NCBI GenBank assembly: GCA_026874595.1
Contig: CM049316.1
Coordinates: 64,215,176-64,279,175 of the forward strand
Direction of reading: 5' to 3'
DNA: 64,000 bases
Source: Sipunculus nudus
Taxonomy: Eukaryota > Annelida > Sipuncula > Golfingiida > Sipunculidae
Part shown: positions 11,050-21,540 of the stretch, one piece after another
How the letters are laid out: the number at the start of each line of letters is the position of its first letter
Numbering within the stretch: position 1 is the first letter of the stretch
Program-made: the position numbers and the translations under genes
Notes under the pieces: model-generated
The model's database searches: none
Seen by the model: only the letters and a program-made list of their open reading frames with translations
Told to the model about the DNA's origin: nothing

Positions 11050-12589
11050 GCACTGATTTTATCTGAAGTCTTCTTGCTGACAGGCTGCGTTCTCCTTCTA
11101 CCATGTGCTGCAAGGCCGCTTACAACATTGATCATATGTCAGCTGAGCATACAAGGCAACCCGTGCCACAGTTGATCCGTAAAAGAGTCGTTCATTTCGT
11201 GCCCAAACCATGTCGTAACCGCTTCTCTTTGTGAAATCGTACCCATCCACAGATGTGTAAATTTTTCATTAATGAATTCATTTATTCATTTTTATAAAGG
11301 GCCAATATCCATTTAACGCCAATAAAACAATAAAAATGATATCTGAGCTCCTCGTACATTTTTTGACAACTTCGAGAAGTTCGAATATAATTCATTCATT
11401 CATTTTTTTTATCCATCCATTCATCCATCGATTAATTCATTCATTCATAACCGTATCAGTAAATTATTTAGTTCATGGTTTCATCCAATCGTTCATACAT
11501 AAATCAATTCAATCATATATTTCTGAAGAAGAGGTTCTAGATTAAGGACGCGAAGACCCCGACCCAAACAGTTTAATGTGATTCAAGTTATATCCATGTT
11601 TAATGTTAGATATACAGCAATAAATGTTGTGCTCAGAAATAACATTTTACACCTTTGTGGACCTGATCACTGCAAACGTCCCATTTCCACCATTCCCAAA
11701 TGATTTAATAATTAATAAACTATATGTTATTTCTGAGCACAACATTTATAGAGAGAAAGTCTTTTAACTTTTTTTAAAAGGTGGATTCTCAATTTTAAAT
11801 ATTAAATTTGGATTTTTTTGCGACACTGGCTTGGATGATATGCACACCCCTGCCCATGTGGGTTTATTGATCAATATATACACTGGTACATGCATACCAT
11901 ATCTTCACAACAATATATATCTCAGAAGAACCTTAAAAAAACATACATTATTGTATGACACTATTTATTATTATAGCATTCATTCGGTGTATTAATTGTA
12001 TTTAGTAAAAAAATAAATTAAATAATATATATAACAGGGGAAGAAGGATATTATCTAATTTGAACAATCAATGCATTTGATGAGTTCACAGGTAAAGAAA
12101 AAAATGAAATATAAAATGAGTTTAACGATTAAATAAAAATTCATGTTTTTTTTTAAGTGTTTATCTACTGAGGGAAGACAGGCCATAATCAGTTGAAACA
12201 CTTGCGGGCATGTCATTGTGAAACATACATTATTGCAAGCGGAAAACATCTGTTATCTGAAAATGTCTGTTACATCATCTGGTCACACATGCTTTTTTTT
12301 CACATCAGTTGCATGTATGATTTATGACAAAAATTTATGTGAGTATATTAGAATACCCATTTCTTATCAATCATAAGCGAGAAAGATATATCAGTTCCGG
12401 TATGATAAAAATGGCAGATTTAAACTAGAATATGAACCGTCGACAAACGACTTTAGATATCCGCCAAATCACAGAGGCATGGATAAAGCGAGTTATGGAA
12501 TTACTCCTGTCGTGAAAGCCCTTCAATTTAAATTTATGGCACATGAGATGCCCGGGTACCTTAGGACGCACGGATGAACGAAACTAAAT
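11050..12589. other. Flank upstream of the importin gene, no gene seen
   Basis: Past the importin start this stretch contains ATTCATTC-type simple sequence (about 11380-11510), the 25-bp hairpin, and AT-rich sequence to 12589. The importin promoter should be just right of 11048, but no clear core element can be assigned. Confidence 0.5.
11620..11749. repeat. 25-bp perfect inverted repeat with ~80-bp loop
   Basis: Positions 11620-11644 and 11725-11749 are exact reverse complements (arm contains TGTTGTGCTCAGAAATAAC). This could be the end pair of a very short inverted-repeat element or a hairpin-forming sequence. No gene is adjacent. Confidence 0.75.
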
Positions 12590-13330
12590 ATTAATGTAGG
12601 TTGCACCACCGATCATGTGTAGAAGACAATGTCACCCTAGATCTATGGACATTCAACATTTCAGGCCGAAACGTCAAACCAATCCTGAGATAAATGTATT
12701 TTACAAATACGTGACTGTGGATGGAGCCACCCGTTTTGTGTATGAGAACGCTATCCAAGATGGATGGACATGCAAAATTTCAGGCGGATACACCAAACCA
12801 CTCCTGAGATAAATGCCTGAATGTATTCTACAAAAACGTGATTGTAGGTGGCGACAACAACTTGAAAAATCTAACCAAGATGTATCAACGTACATACACA
12901 GTTTTAGAATGATACACCAAATCGCTCCTGATCGAGATATGTGTGATTTTCACCAAAAACACCTACAGATGAACGCCAGTTGAAATTAATCGTGGGTGGC
13001 GCCACCATGGTTATGTAAAAGATGGAGGTATCCAAGATCTATGGACATGCACAATTTCAAGCTGACCTGAAAAAAGGCATCAATGTAGGCCTATTAAATG
13101 AAAACAGGAAGGTAGGTGGCGCCACCTGTCATATGTATGCACAAAAACTATCCTAGACGGATAAACAGGCAAACTTTAAGGCTGATACATCTATTCATTC
13201 CCGAGATATTCCAATTTTAATACAAAGCAAACGCACGGATGTACGCAAAGTGAAAGCGATTGCAGATAGCACCACCCGTCTTGAGTACGAGATGGGTTGT
13301 ACACGGCACCAGTTCACATGTGACCTGATA
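12590..13330. repeat. Diverged tandem array, ~120-150-bp units with GGTGGCGCCACC core
   Basis: Units begin near 12590, 12714, 12839, 12985, 13107 and 13256, each with a GTRGRTGGCGCCACC-like head followed by ATCCAAGATSTATGGACATG-like and TTTCAGGCTGATACACCAAA-like blocks. Two units keep the perfect 12-bp palindrome (12995-13006, 13115-13126). The family also forms the array at 1013-1500. The open frames across it are repeat-derived. Confidence 0.75.
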
Positions 13331-13819
13331 ATCATTAGTTTCAGAAAGATAGGTCTGGGGGTCTCAGAGGGGTTCTCCGGACACGAACGCGGCGGCGGAA
13401 CTCGGCTGAAGACATTTATAGTACATCTAACTCTTTTTGGCGGATACAATTATAAGCCAAGCTTATAATATACCTGATGCAAACATATACCATTGAACTC
13501 GTATTCATGATCTACGTAACTGCTAACTAGACCAATAATTACGGACGAATGCTACTATAAGGCGATACATTTCATGTTTAATTATGATTATCATTATAAA
13601 GCGCGATACCATTTTAAAGGTCACCCAATCTAAAGATATTTCTGAGAAATATCATTGGGATAGAATCTCTCTGTTCACATCAAGAACTGAATTAAGATTC
13701 ACTTCCTCTTTTCTTAAATTTGAATTAGTTTGAAAAAAAACTAAATTCTTCTGTAACGAGTTTGACCTACTGTCTATAAGGTACATGACGTCAGGCCTTA
13801 GTCTCGAGGTCACACACAC

Positions 13820-13823
<4 letters not shown>

Positions 13824-13857
<34 letters not shown>
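13824..13857. repeat. (TA)n microsatellite
   Basis: A run of TA dinucleotides after a short CA run directly abuts the left end of the inverted-repeat element at 13857. Confidence 0.95.
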
Positions 13858-13862
<5 letters not shown>

Positions 13863-14915
13863 AACCCCACCCTGGGGACTGAGCAAAGTGGTCGTAATTT
13901 TTAGGGTGGTCGTATTTGTGAAACCCTTACCGGGGTTTCATATAACACGCAATTGTTTAATGTGTATAAGTGTGTATTTATTGCATATCTTTAATTTGCA
14001 TTAACCCTTGTTATGATTGATTTTATTAGTGTGTAGTAACAAAGAAAACAAAATTGTTTTAAATATTTGTTCATGATAAAAATAAATATACATGTACACA
14101 AACGCAATGCCTGACGATTATCCCATATTTACACTAAAGGCAATACGAAAACCGACTGAATACATATTGAACATAATACATGGCAGTTTAGGTGCACGAA
14201 AGACGTGGAACTTGAACATTTGAAAGTACTGTGAATAGATTATTAGTATTATTGGATGTTAATTCTTCACGAACGAGTCCAAAGTAGTTTGTCGTGAGGT
14301 CACGCATGTACGTAGAGGCAGAGGCACAACCAATTGGCGCTGAATGCATCCTGGTGTTACCGCCTTAATTAACGCCACTTTCTCCTTCAAGGAGAGAGCT
14401 TTCCGAGGAATGGTCGCACAACCGCAAGCAATCTAAACGAAGACTGAACCAGTATAGAAATAAACTGACAACGATCTATCTGATAAGGCGAGAAAATGTG
14501 AGGGATTTGCCCCTATGCATGCTTTATTTATACATTTTACTGACTTCTCAATACTCAGTGTAAGGTATGAGCATATTTAGGATTAACTAGGTTGTAATTT
14601 GGACCAATGGGTAAAAGAATAATATGTGATGAGTAGAAATACTAAGCTCTCACCCCGCACTTACGGTATCTGCAATACAGGTGATTACTGAAGTGCAATT
14701 AGCATCGCTAGCCCAAGACCCCAGGACAGTCAGCCAGGCAGACCGACTCATTAAGTGGGGTCGCATTAGTGCTGGGGCCAGGAAATCTGGTCGTAATTCT
14801 GAATTCAGGGGAGGTCGTAATTTTGAGTCATTTGTAAACATAAATAAACTAAAAAAAGTCGGGACCATGCAAAGAGGTCGTAATTGTGGGGTGGTCGCAA
14901 GGCGGGGTTTCAGTG

Positions 14916-14916
<1 letters not shown>
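13857..14916. mobile_element. Putative non-autonomous inverted-repeat element between TA tracts
   Basis: The left end reads AGTGAAACCCCACCC and the right end, read in reverse, CACTGAAACCCCGCC, so the termini share GAAACCCCRCC in inverted orientation. Both ends carry GGTCGTAATT and GGTGGTCG motifs close to the termini. Both are flanked by TA-rich microsatellites, consistent with insertion at TA by a Tc1/mariner/pogo-type element, or with a repeat that carries the microsatellites. The roughly 1.06-kb interior encodes no recognisable transposase. Confidence 0.6.

Positions 14917-14918
<2 letters not shown>

Positions 14919-14968
<50 letters not shown>
14919..14968. repeat. (AT)n microsatellite
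   Basis: About 25 AT units lie right of the inverted-repeat element. They create short Tyr-Ile open frames on both strands that are not genes. Confidence 0.95.
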
Positions 14969-14971
<3 letters not shown>

Positions 14972-15179
14972 TCCCTCTCTCTGCTGAGTGATTTCACTGG
15001 GGCCTGTTTAAGATTCTGCCGGGGGTACGTCATCGGGTACATCTGGAGAGCTGGGAAGTGACTTGTCTGAAATTACTTGAAGGGTCTCAGGTCTTTTCTG
15101 TTTCATCTAAATTGATGACCTCTTGACGCAACCATCTATTTCTTAGAGATGGGTCTTTGCTTATGACTACGGCTGGAGA

Positions 15180-18060
15180 CCATTCTTTCTATCTTTGAGA
15201 GGCCGCCATACATACGACAAGTATTACTTGGTCTCCGGGTTTGAAAGACACGTCAGTGACGTCACTCACGAGGCTGGGTTTATCATGATGAAACCGCTGC
15301 TTATGTTTTTGTTTATCAAGGCGCGACTTGACGTAAGCCAGATCGAATGCAGTAGGATTCAGGAGACTGCGCCAGACAGACATTTTGTTTCGGGAGTTAA
15401 TTCTCTCCTGGTGTTGTTCTGTAAACAAACAAGTGCCAGAAACGCGTCTGCGTTCTTTTTCCATAACTTAATCACTGTTTGTATCGCGCTCTCTGCCTTT
15501 CCGTTCGCACTATGGAAGTGAGGGCTTCATCGATAGTGTTCGATATCTTAGTGAGCCGCAATAATTTAAGATTTTATGGAATCCTGTAGCGACAAAACTG
15601 GCCCTTCAGTTTTAAAATGACACTGTACTGTTTAAGTTTCTGAACTCATCTGCTTAAATAAACCTGGAGTAAAGTCTACGAATATCAAATATTTTCTCCC
15701 TTGTAATTCAAATATGGTGGTTGACACTTGGGCAGATGGAAAGACGGGAGTTTTTTAAGCAATAGTCGTTCTGAAGTGTTGCTTCTTTAAAACTCAGCAC
15801 ATTTTGTGCAATCTTTTACTGTCTCTGCTATGTCAGCATTCATTAATGGCCAGTGAATCAATTCCTTTGCCCTTTGCCTGAATTTGGCGATTCCCAGGTG
15901 AGACCCGTGAATTATTTTTCCACATGTTTCTTTGAAGGCTACGAGGTATTACCATGCGCATGCCTTTGTAGATTAGGCCTTCGGCTGTGGTGACTCGAGT
16001 CCGTAAATGGCGTGACAGTTGTTGGCAAGTCTACTCTTCTGTCTGGCCGTCCCGCCAGAATCACATTCTCCCCTTGTTATCTGCTTGATATCTTCGTATC
16101 TTTCTTCCGTGAACCACTGATGGTATGGAATTGTGGAATGACTATCCCATTATCCGAAATGTGGAGAGAGTGTCGCGGAGCTCATCTTGTGGACAATGTT
16201 TATATCATACCATTTTAGATTCAGCAACATACGTTATAGCCTCATTGGAGCTGAAAGAAGAGATTTCCTATCTATTTGTTCCAGTGTTTTGTGATCATTG
16301 TAGCCAGTTACTGTTTCCCCCTAGTATATGTAGCAACGAAATTTGGTGTTCTCGAAAACCACTGAAAACATTTATTTTTCTATCTTAGAGTACCTCTGTT
16401 CAGTATCTGCCAATGCTCTTGACGCATGAGGTTTACCTTCCTTCTTTAAAGAGAACAGCCCCAAGACTGTGTTGACTTGCATCTCCCTGGATTTCTACAG
16501 GATTGTTCACATCATAGTAAGCGAGTATTGACGGATTCAAGCAGCGACATTCAAGCTTGCTGAAGGCTTCCTCGTGCTGCTTTAGCCAGTCAAATTGTAC
16601 AGTGTCCTTTAACAACATTCTTAAGTGGCTGCATTGTTCACTGAGGTTTGGGATAAATTCTCCTAAATATGTCATAAACCTAGGAAGCGTTTTAGTCTGG
16701 CTTGTTTTGTGAAGTAGGCATTTTTTGCAGTGATTTTTTCTTTCTCTGGGCAGCTTTCAGTCCCTCTGCTGCCAGTAGATGTTCTGCATACGGAACACTT
16801 GATTTCTTAATGTGCAGCTTTTCTGAATACCTGATTTCTTTGTGTGTAGCTTTTCTGAAATCAACTTTAAGTTGAATTTTGTGGCTCAGTCTATGACTTG
16901 TTTCAGGATTTCATCATGGTGTTTTTCATCACAACCAGCAACAAGGATATCATCCATCACGGCAAAAGCACATGGTATCCCTTCCAGCGCCTGGTCCATT
17001 ATTCGCTGGAATACTTCAGGAGCACATCTGATACCGAATGGTAAGCGCAGCCATCTGAAGCGACCGATTAGGGTATTGAACGTTTTAAGATACGATGATG
17101 GCTCATCAAGTTTGATGTGGAGGAAACCGCTTTTCGCGTCGTTTGGAAAATACTTTGGCTTCAGGAATTTCAGCGGCCTTGGCTTATATAGTGCGCGATG
17201 CATAGTGCTCTCTCTATATTGCTTTATTCAGATCTTTAGGGTCAATGCAAATACGAATTTGTTGGTCAGCAAGGACACTGTTATGGAGCTGGCCAACTCT
17301 ATTGGCTCTTCTACCTTCTTGATATGGCCATCTGCCCCCATTTCGTTCAGCTTTCAATGATTTTCTTAAGTGATGTGGCAAGTTTGCGAAGAACGGGGAG
17401 TACAACTCCCTTTGCACCTGGCTTCAACTTAGTAAAGTCTTCTGTAGGGAGTGAACCGGTATCCTGGCTAAGTTTTGGGAATTCTGTCAATATTTTTGAT
17501 TTCGGGAACTGTTTAACATATAATGGCTAAGCGAGTTATTAGGCCCAGTTTCTGTGCAAAGAGACCTGATATAGCGTTTTCTTGATGGAGATTCCTTATC
17601 TTAAACTGTTCATTTAGTGTAATATTGCAATACAAATATGGCAATCCCCACAGGATGGATGAAATAGTGTTAGTATGAACGGAGTATACACGATTTGAAT
17701 TGGAGATGACACTCAGAGGGGAAAAATCCTGAAAGTCTCTCAAATTCATTGTATTGCATTTTGCATCTGTATCGATTTTGTAGCAGATGATTTAACCAGG
17801 TATCACTGCAGTTTGATCCCACTTTTTTCCTCTTTCGTCTCTGTCAGTTGTCATGTAGATAGTCTCCATTTCAGATTCACCTACAACCCTAGTGATTTGG
17901 CCTGTAGTATTAGCGCCACATTGTGCGGATGGGTGGGCATACACCTCTTGTCTTCGTGTGTTGGCTGTCAAGGCAACACAGAAGGCAGACAGCAACAATG
18001 AGCAGACTCGAACAAGAGTACTGCTGTTTAGGGATTGTTGGAGTCAAAATCTGACCTTCG
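15180..18060 (-). mobile_element. Degenerate Ty3/Gypsy LTR retrotransposon pol region
   Basis: Read on the minus strand, the pol domains appear in order but in broken frames. A retropepsin-like segment comes first (IDTDAKCN at about 17780-17751, with DTD where the family has DTG). Reverse transcriptase follows (IRICIDPKDLNKAI at ~17250-17214; LPFGIRCAPEVFQ and VMDDILVAG within 17203-16886). The RNase H start is at 16675-16433 (GDASQHSLGAVLF). An H2C2-type integrase zinc-finger remnant lies at about 15870-15780, and a C-terminal integrase tail at 15540-15189 (VSFKPGDQVILV). Frames change between blocks and stops interrupt them, so it is an inactive fossil. The 3' end and second LTR were not recognised. 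Confidence 0.85.
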
Positions 18061-18410
18061 AAGTGCACCGGGGCTTCTAAATACACCAGTGGCGTAAAGG
18101 TATAAATGTAGTGAAAAGGACCATTTAGTCCGTTCGAACGGGTTGGATAAGAATTAATTTAAAGCATATTTCATAAACATCGGTGTTTTTGTGGTAAAGA
18201 TTTAACAGAAAAAGTAATATTTTGTAAGCTAGCGCATGTAAAATGTAAATAGAAGGTGTTTCCTTGAAAGCTAACAAATTTTGAAGTTTAACAGTGGACA
18301 CAAGTAGTCCCCGCCGTCCTGAAAGGCCAATACAGAAGGGATTCGTTTTTAGTAGAAACGGCTTCTGGTGGAAGGGTGACAGACAGCTACCAGTACAGTT
18401 TGCTGTTCGA
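18017..18410. repeat. LTR-like repeat beside the Ty3/Gypsy remnant
   Basis: The stretch is clearly related to 60226-60610. Shared blocks in order include GTGCACCGGGGCTTCTAAA-like, ACACCAGTGGCGTA, TAGTCCGTTCRARYGNGTTGGA and GAGTAGAAACGRC-like sequence. Its position at the 5' side of the minus-strand pol suggests it belongs to the 5' LTR and leader. The exact termini could not be fixed. Confidence 0.55.
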
Positions 18411-20750
18411 GTACGTGGCTTAGTCTGATCAAGCTGCGGGTAAAACCTGTAATATTGTTTCGCGCGCTTTCCTTTTCCACTATGTTGCGACGCATGTCAC
18501 TACGCCCGTCTCGTCATTGCTGATCGCCCGAACTTGTCTCTCTTTTTTGCGACGTTACGTATTGTTTACCAATTTGAACAGCTTAAGATATTGTTAGATT
18601 TTCCCCTGCACCATGGAGCCTTTCTTGAACCCTCCTTTTCCCTAACGCTATCAGTGATTCGATAAGTCAGTATACACGTCTGGATCAGAATAGTCACAGT
18701 CCATAAGCATTAGGCGTAATTCATTAAATGATTTTCAAATGATTCATCTGCTGCTAGTTTTCTTTGTTTTGGCGTATGCCTTGCTATGCGTTTTTGTCTT
18801 AGGTCTGATGTATGTAGAGCCCGGCCGGGCCCGGCCGTCATTTTGCGCCGAGTTAAGGGCCAAGGCAAGCCGAGCCGAGTTTATTCGGAGACGTAGCCGA
18901 TATTTCACTTAGCCGAAGTGAACCGATTTTGGCTCTGTTTAGCTTTAGGATAAAATTATACAAAAAAATATATCTTTTACAATTAAAATGCTCGAAACAT
19001 ATACAGTCTAATATAAAGTTAGTTTTGTTGATTTTTAGCCTGACTAACAAAGTCGGAGTTCCCCGCATTATAACATTAAACCTCTAAAACAAAATCGGCG
19101 ATTCCACTGAAAACTCACTTTAACAAACATTATCAGGCAATATCTCAGCCTTCTAGCATCCAGTGTGCCAGCTGAATGTAAGTTTTTGTTTTCTAGCATT
19201 TGCCTAAAGCCAATGGCAAACGAGTCCATCTCACCTTTTAGGTGTCAGACAAGACAATTATAAATAGTTTTCATAAATTGAAGACCCCCTGCATTGTCGT
19301 TCTATAAATCGATCACAGTTGTGACATTTCGAGGCGCTTAACTGAAGAACAACATTGGAAAAATGTTCAGGTTTTGTTATTTTTTGTTCTCGTGGCTGAA
19401 AGGAAACAGTGTGATTGTTTAAGTATGAAAGTGTTTTTGCTTATGAAACTACGAGGATAAACTATACTCGATATTTAATCACAAACTGGTTAAATTTGAA
19501 ATCGATGCAATATATCAGATATATAATACAGATAACTTGTTTGAATAAATTGAGTACATTGTAACATCGTCAAATGAAATAGGTTTTCAGGTTAGAGTGA
19601 CATATTTCCGGGTCCGGTCAAGGTCGACCCATTGTGGCGTCAAGAGTGAGCAGGCATTATATATTACAGGGCAGCAGTAAATTTCAGGATAAATATATTT
19701 GAGGGTGCATACAATATTTATAGCAGGTGGGTAATCGGAGAAATATAATAAATGATAAAATAGCAGGGTTAGCCTTTTTTGTTTATGTTGGAGTCGATTG
19801 ATTGTTGTATATGGGTTTCTGTGAAATATGGCTTGACAGGTGGTGATCTCATTGCCAGTTTAATAAGCTGCCATATATTGCCATAAACCGTAAAAATGAC
19901 ATACAGAACAACCTGTTTTATTTCCTGGAACAAAATCAAAGTGCAGAAATTAAGCTTGAATTTGATGTATCACATGATGCAAGCACTCGATAGAAAAAAA
20001 AAATTCCATCGCCCCAAACCTTATATGATAATATACAGGGCCTGGAAATACGTCCCTCTACAATATAGGTACATTTAAGGAAAGGGTGCAGTCTGTTTAC
20101 AGCTCGGGAATAAAAACACAAGACCCAAACACTTCCGAACAAACTTTTCTTTTATGTAAGGTTAAAATATATACAGAATACGTTTTTTAAGTTTTTTTTT
20201 TAAAAACTTTAAAAGAAAACAAGAATTTAAATCATGAATACCCCTATTATCGCCAAAATTAAACACCTGACTCAACAAATCCACCCCCCCCCGCACACAC
20301 ACACACACACAAACACACAGAACCCCCCCCCACCACCACCACTTTTTACCCCTCCCCTACCCTAAAAAATTATTCCCCCTTTCAAATAAAACCATATCTT
20401 ACTTGAATAAATAAGAAAAATGCCAGTAGGGTGTGTAAAACTTGCTTACTTAGGTATTTGTATATCTCACGTCCCTGCGCACCGATGCATGTGCCCAACC
20501 ATCCCGATTTTTGTTTTCCGATTATCGACGACAAAGGTCCATCGAAAACGGATTCACTATGATTTTTTAACCGTTGAAACTCTTAATATAAATCTGCTGC
20601 GTCCAAGTCGATGGACTGATGCTCGAAATTCATGGTTGTGGATTTAACTACGTTAAGTTTCAGTAGCAAAATCCGGCCCTTCTGACAAATTGTAACTAGT
20701 TTGGCCAACTTTCTATATACAAGATATTAAATTATCTGTATTTTATTTCA
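18411..20750. other. Gene-free stretch
   Basis: No exon with a recognisable product was found on either strand. A GC-rich patch (CCGGCCGGGCCCGGCC, about 18822) and a C-rich and CA-rich low-complexity patch (20281-20350) stand out from the AT-rich background. Confidence 0.5.
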
Positions 20751-21011
20751 GGATCATCATGCCTGAGCAGGAGATTGGAACGGCCTGCACAGTGCACGGA
20801 ATCATATACAATAACAATAATGAAACATCCGAAGTGAAAATCAATAAATCTCTGAAAAAAAATTGCCAAATGGTGTCACCATTGAATTATCTACGCTCTG
20901 AACTAAGCGCGTGACTTCCCAGAGACCTTCCATTCACACGCTGTGAGAAACGGAAGGATTCTTCAGGTTTGACATGCTGCCAATTACCGTAGCAAACTGA
21001 CGCTGGATTTT

Positions 21012-21150
21012 TCACAATTTTTCATGTAATTCACGGTTGATGTCCATTTCTTTCTCAATGTAAGATAAGGTGTGGTCTCCGAAGCGAGCAGCTTTCAGTA
21101 ATTCGTAAGCCTTCTGAAATTCTTCTTTACCCAGTTTCTGTTCACATTCA
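21012..21150 (-). pseudogene. Unidentified coding-like fragment (possible terminal exon or pseudogene)
   Basis: After an acceptor-like TTAACTGCCTTCCAG, the minus strand reads ECEQKLGKEEFQKAYELLKA, then ARFGDHTLSYIEKEMDINRE and LHEKL, then a stop (21014-21012). The composition, amphipathic charge pattern and splice-like boundary resemble a real protein C-terminus. The LG-x-E-x-F-x-x-x-Y pattern is reminiscent of the C-termini of NIMA-related kinases, but that is a weak resemblance. No upstream exons were recognised between 21.2 and 27 kb. It may be a stranded exon of a lost or distant gene. Confidence 0.3.
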
Positions 21151-21309
21151 CTGGAAGGCAGTTAAGGATTTCTTTTTCCATAAAATATCAACTTTTATGT
21201 GACTAAGGTGATTTTGTACTGCTGTTCTCAAAAATGTGTTATAAGTTGAAAAAGCTTATCTTACAGACCACATGTAAGATATTTAACAAAAGCACTGCAA
21301 ACGTGCACT

Positions 21310-21540
21310 ATATGCCTGTTATGTATCTGGTGACCTATGACCTCATTAAATATGCGCAAATTTTGATGAGAACGTAAATCAGTTTAAAAAGTGTAGTGGT
21401 TAATATTTATAATGAGTTTCATGAAAATTCATAGGATTTTTTATAAGTCACCAAGGTGCCTCCAAAGTGCGGTTACCTCTGACCTCAAATTCTTGGGGTT
21501 CCCTCAGGACTCCCTACCCCCTCACCCCCCCCCCCCCCGG
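21310..21540. repeat. Second copy of the 8430-8660 repeat, followed by a poly-C tract
   Basis: TCTGGTGACCTATGACCTCA, TTAAATATGC and TTTCATGAAAATTCAT recur in the order seen at 8.5 kb. A C-run at about 21525-21538, followed by GGACCCGCC, resembles the poly-C ends of the GGATCC-bounded elements at 26.4 and 27.2 kb. Confidence 0.5.

Noticed and set aside
11049-11135. In-frame upstream Met for the importin (29 extra residues)
   Set aside because: Importin-4 family members start at the position matching 11048, and that ATG has the better initiation context.
14650-15061. Open frames of 126-130 codons on both strands
   Set aside because: They owe their length to the (AT)n tract (Tyr-Ile repeats) and to the inverted-repeat element; no domain is present.
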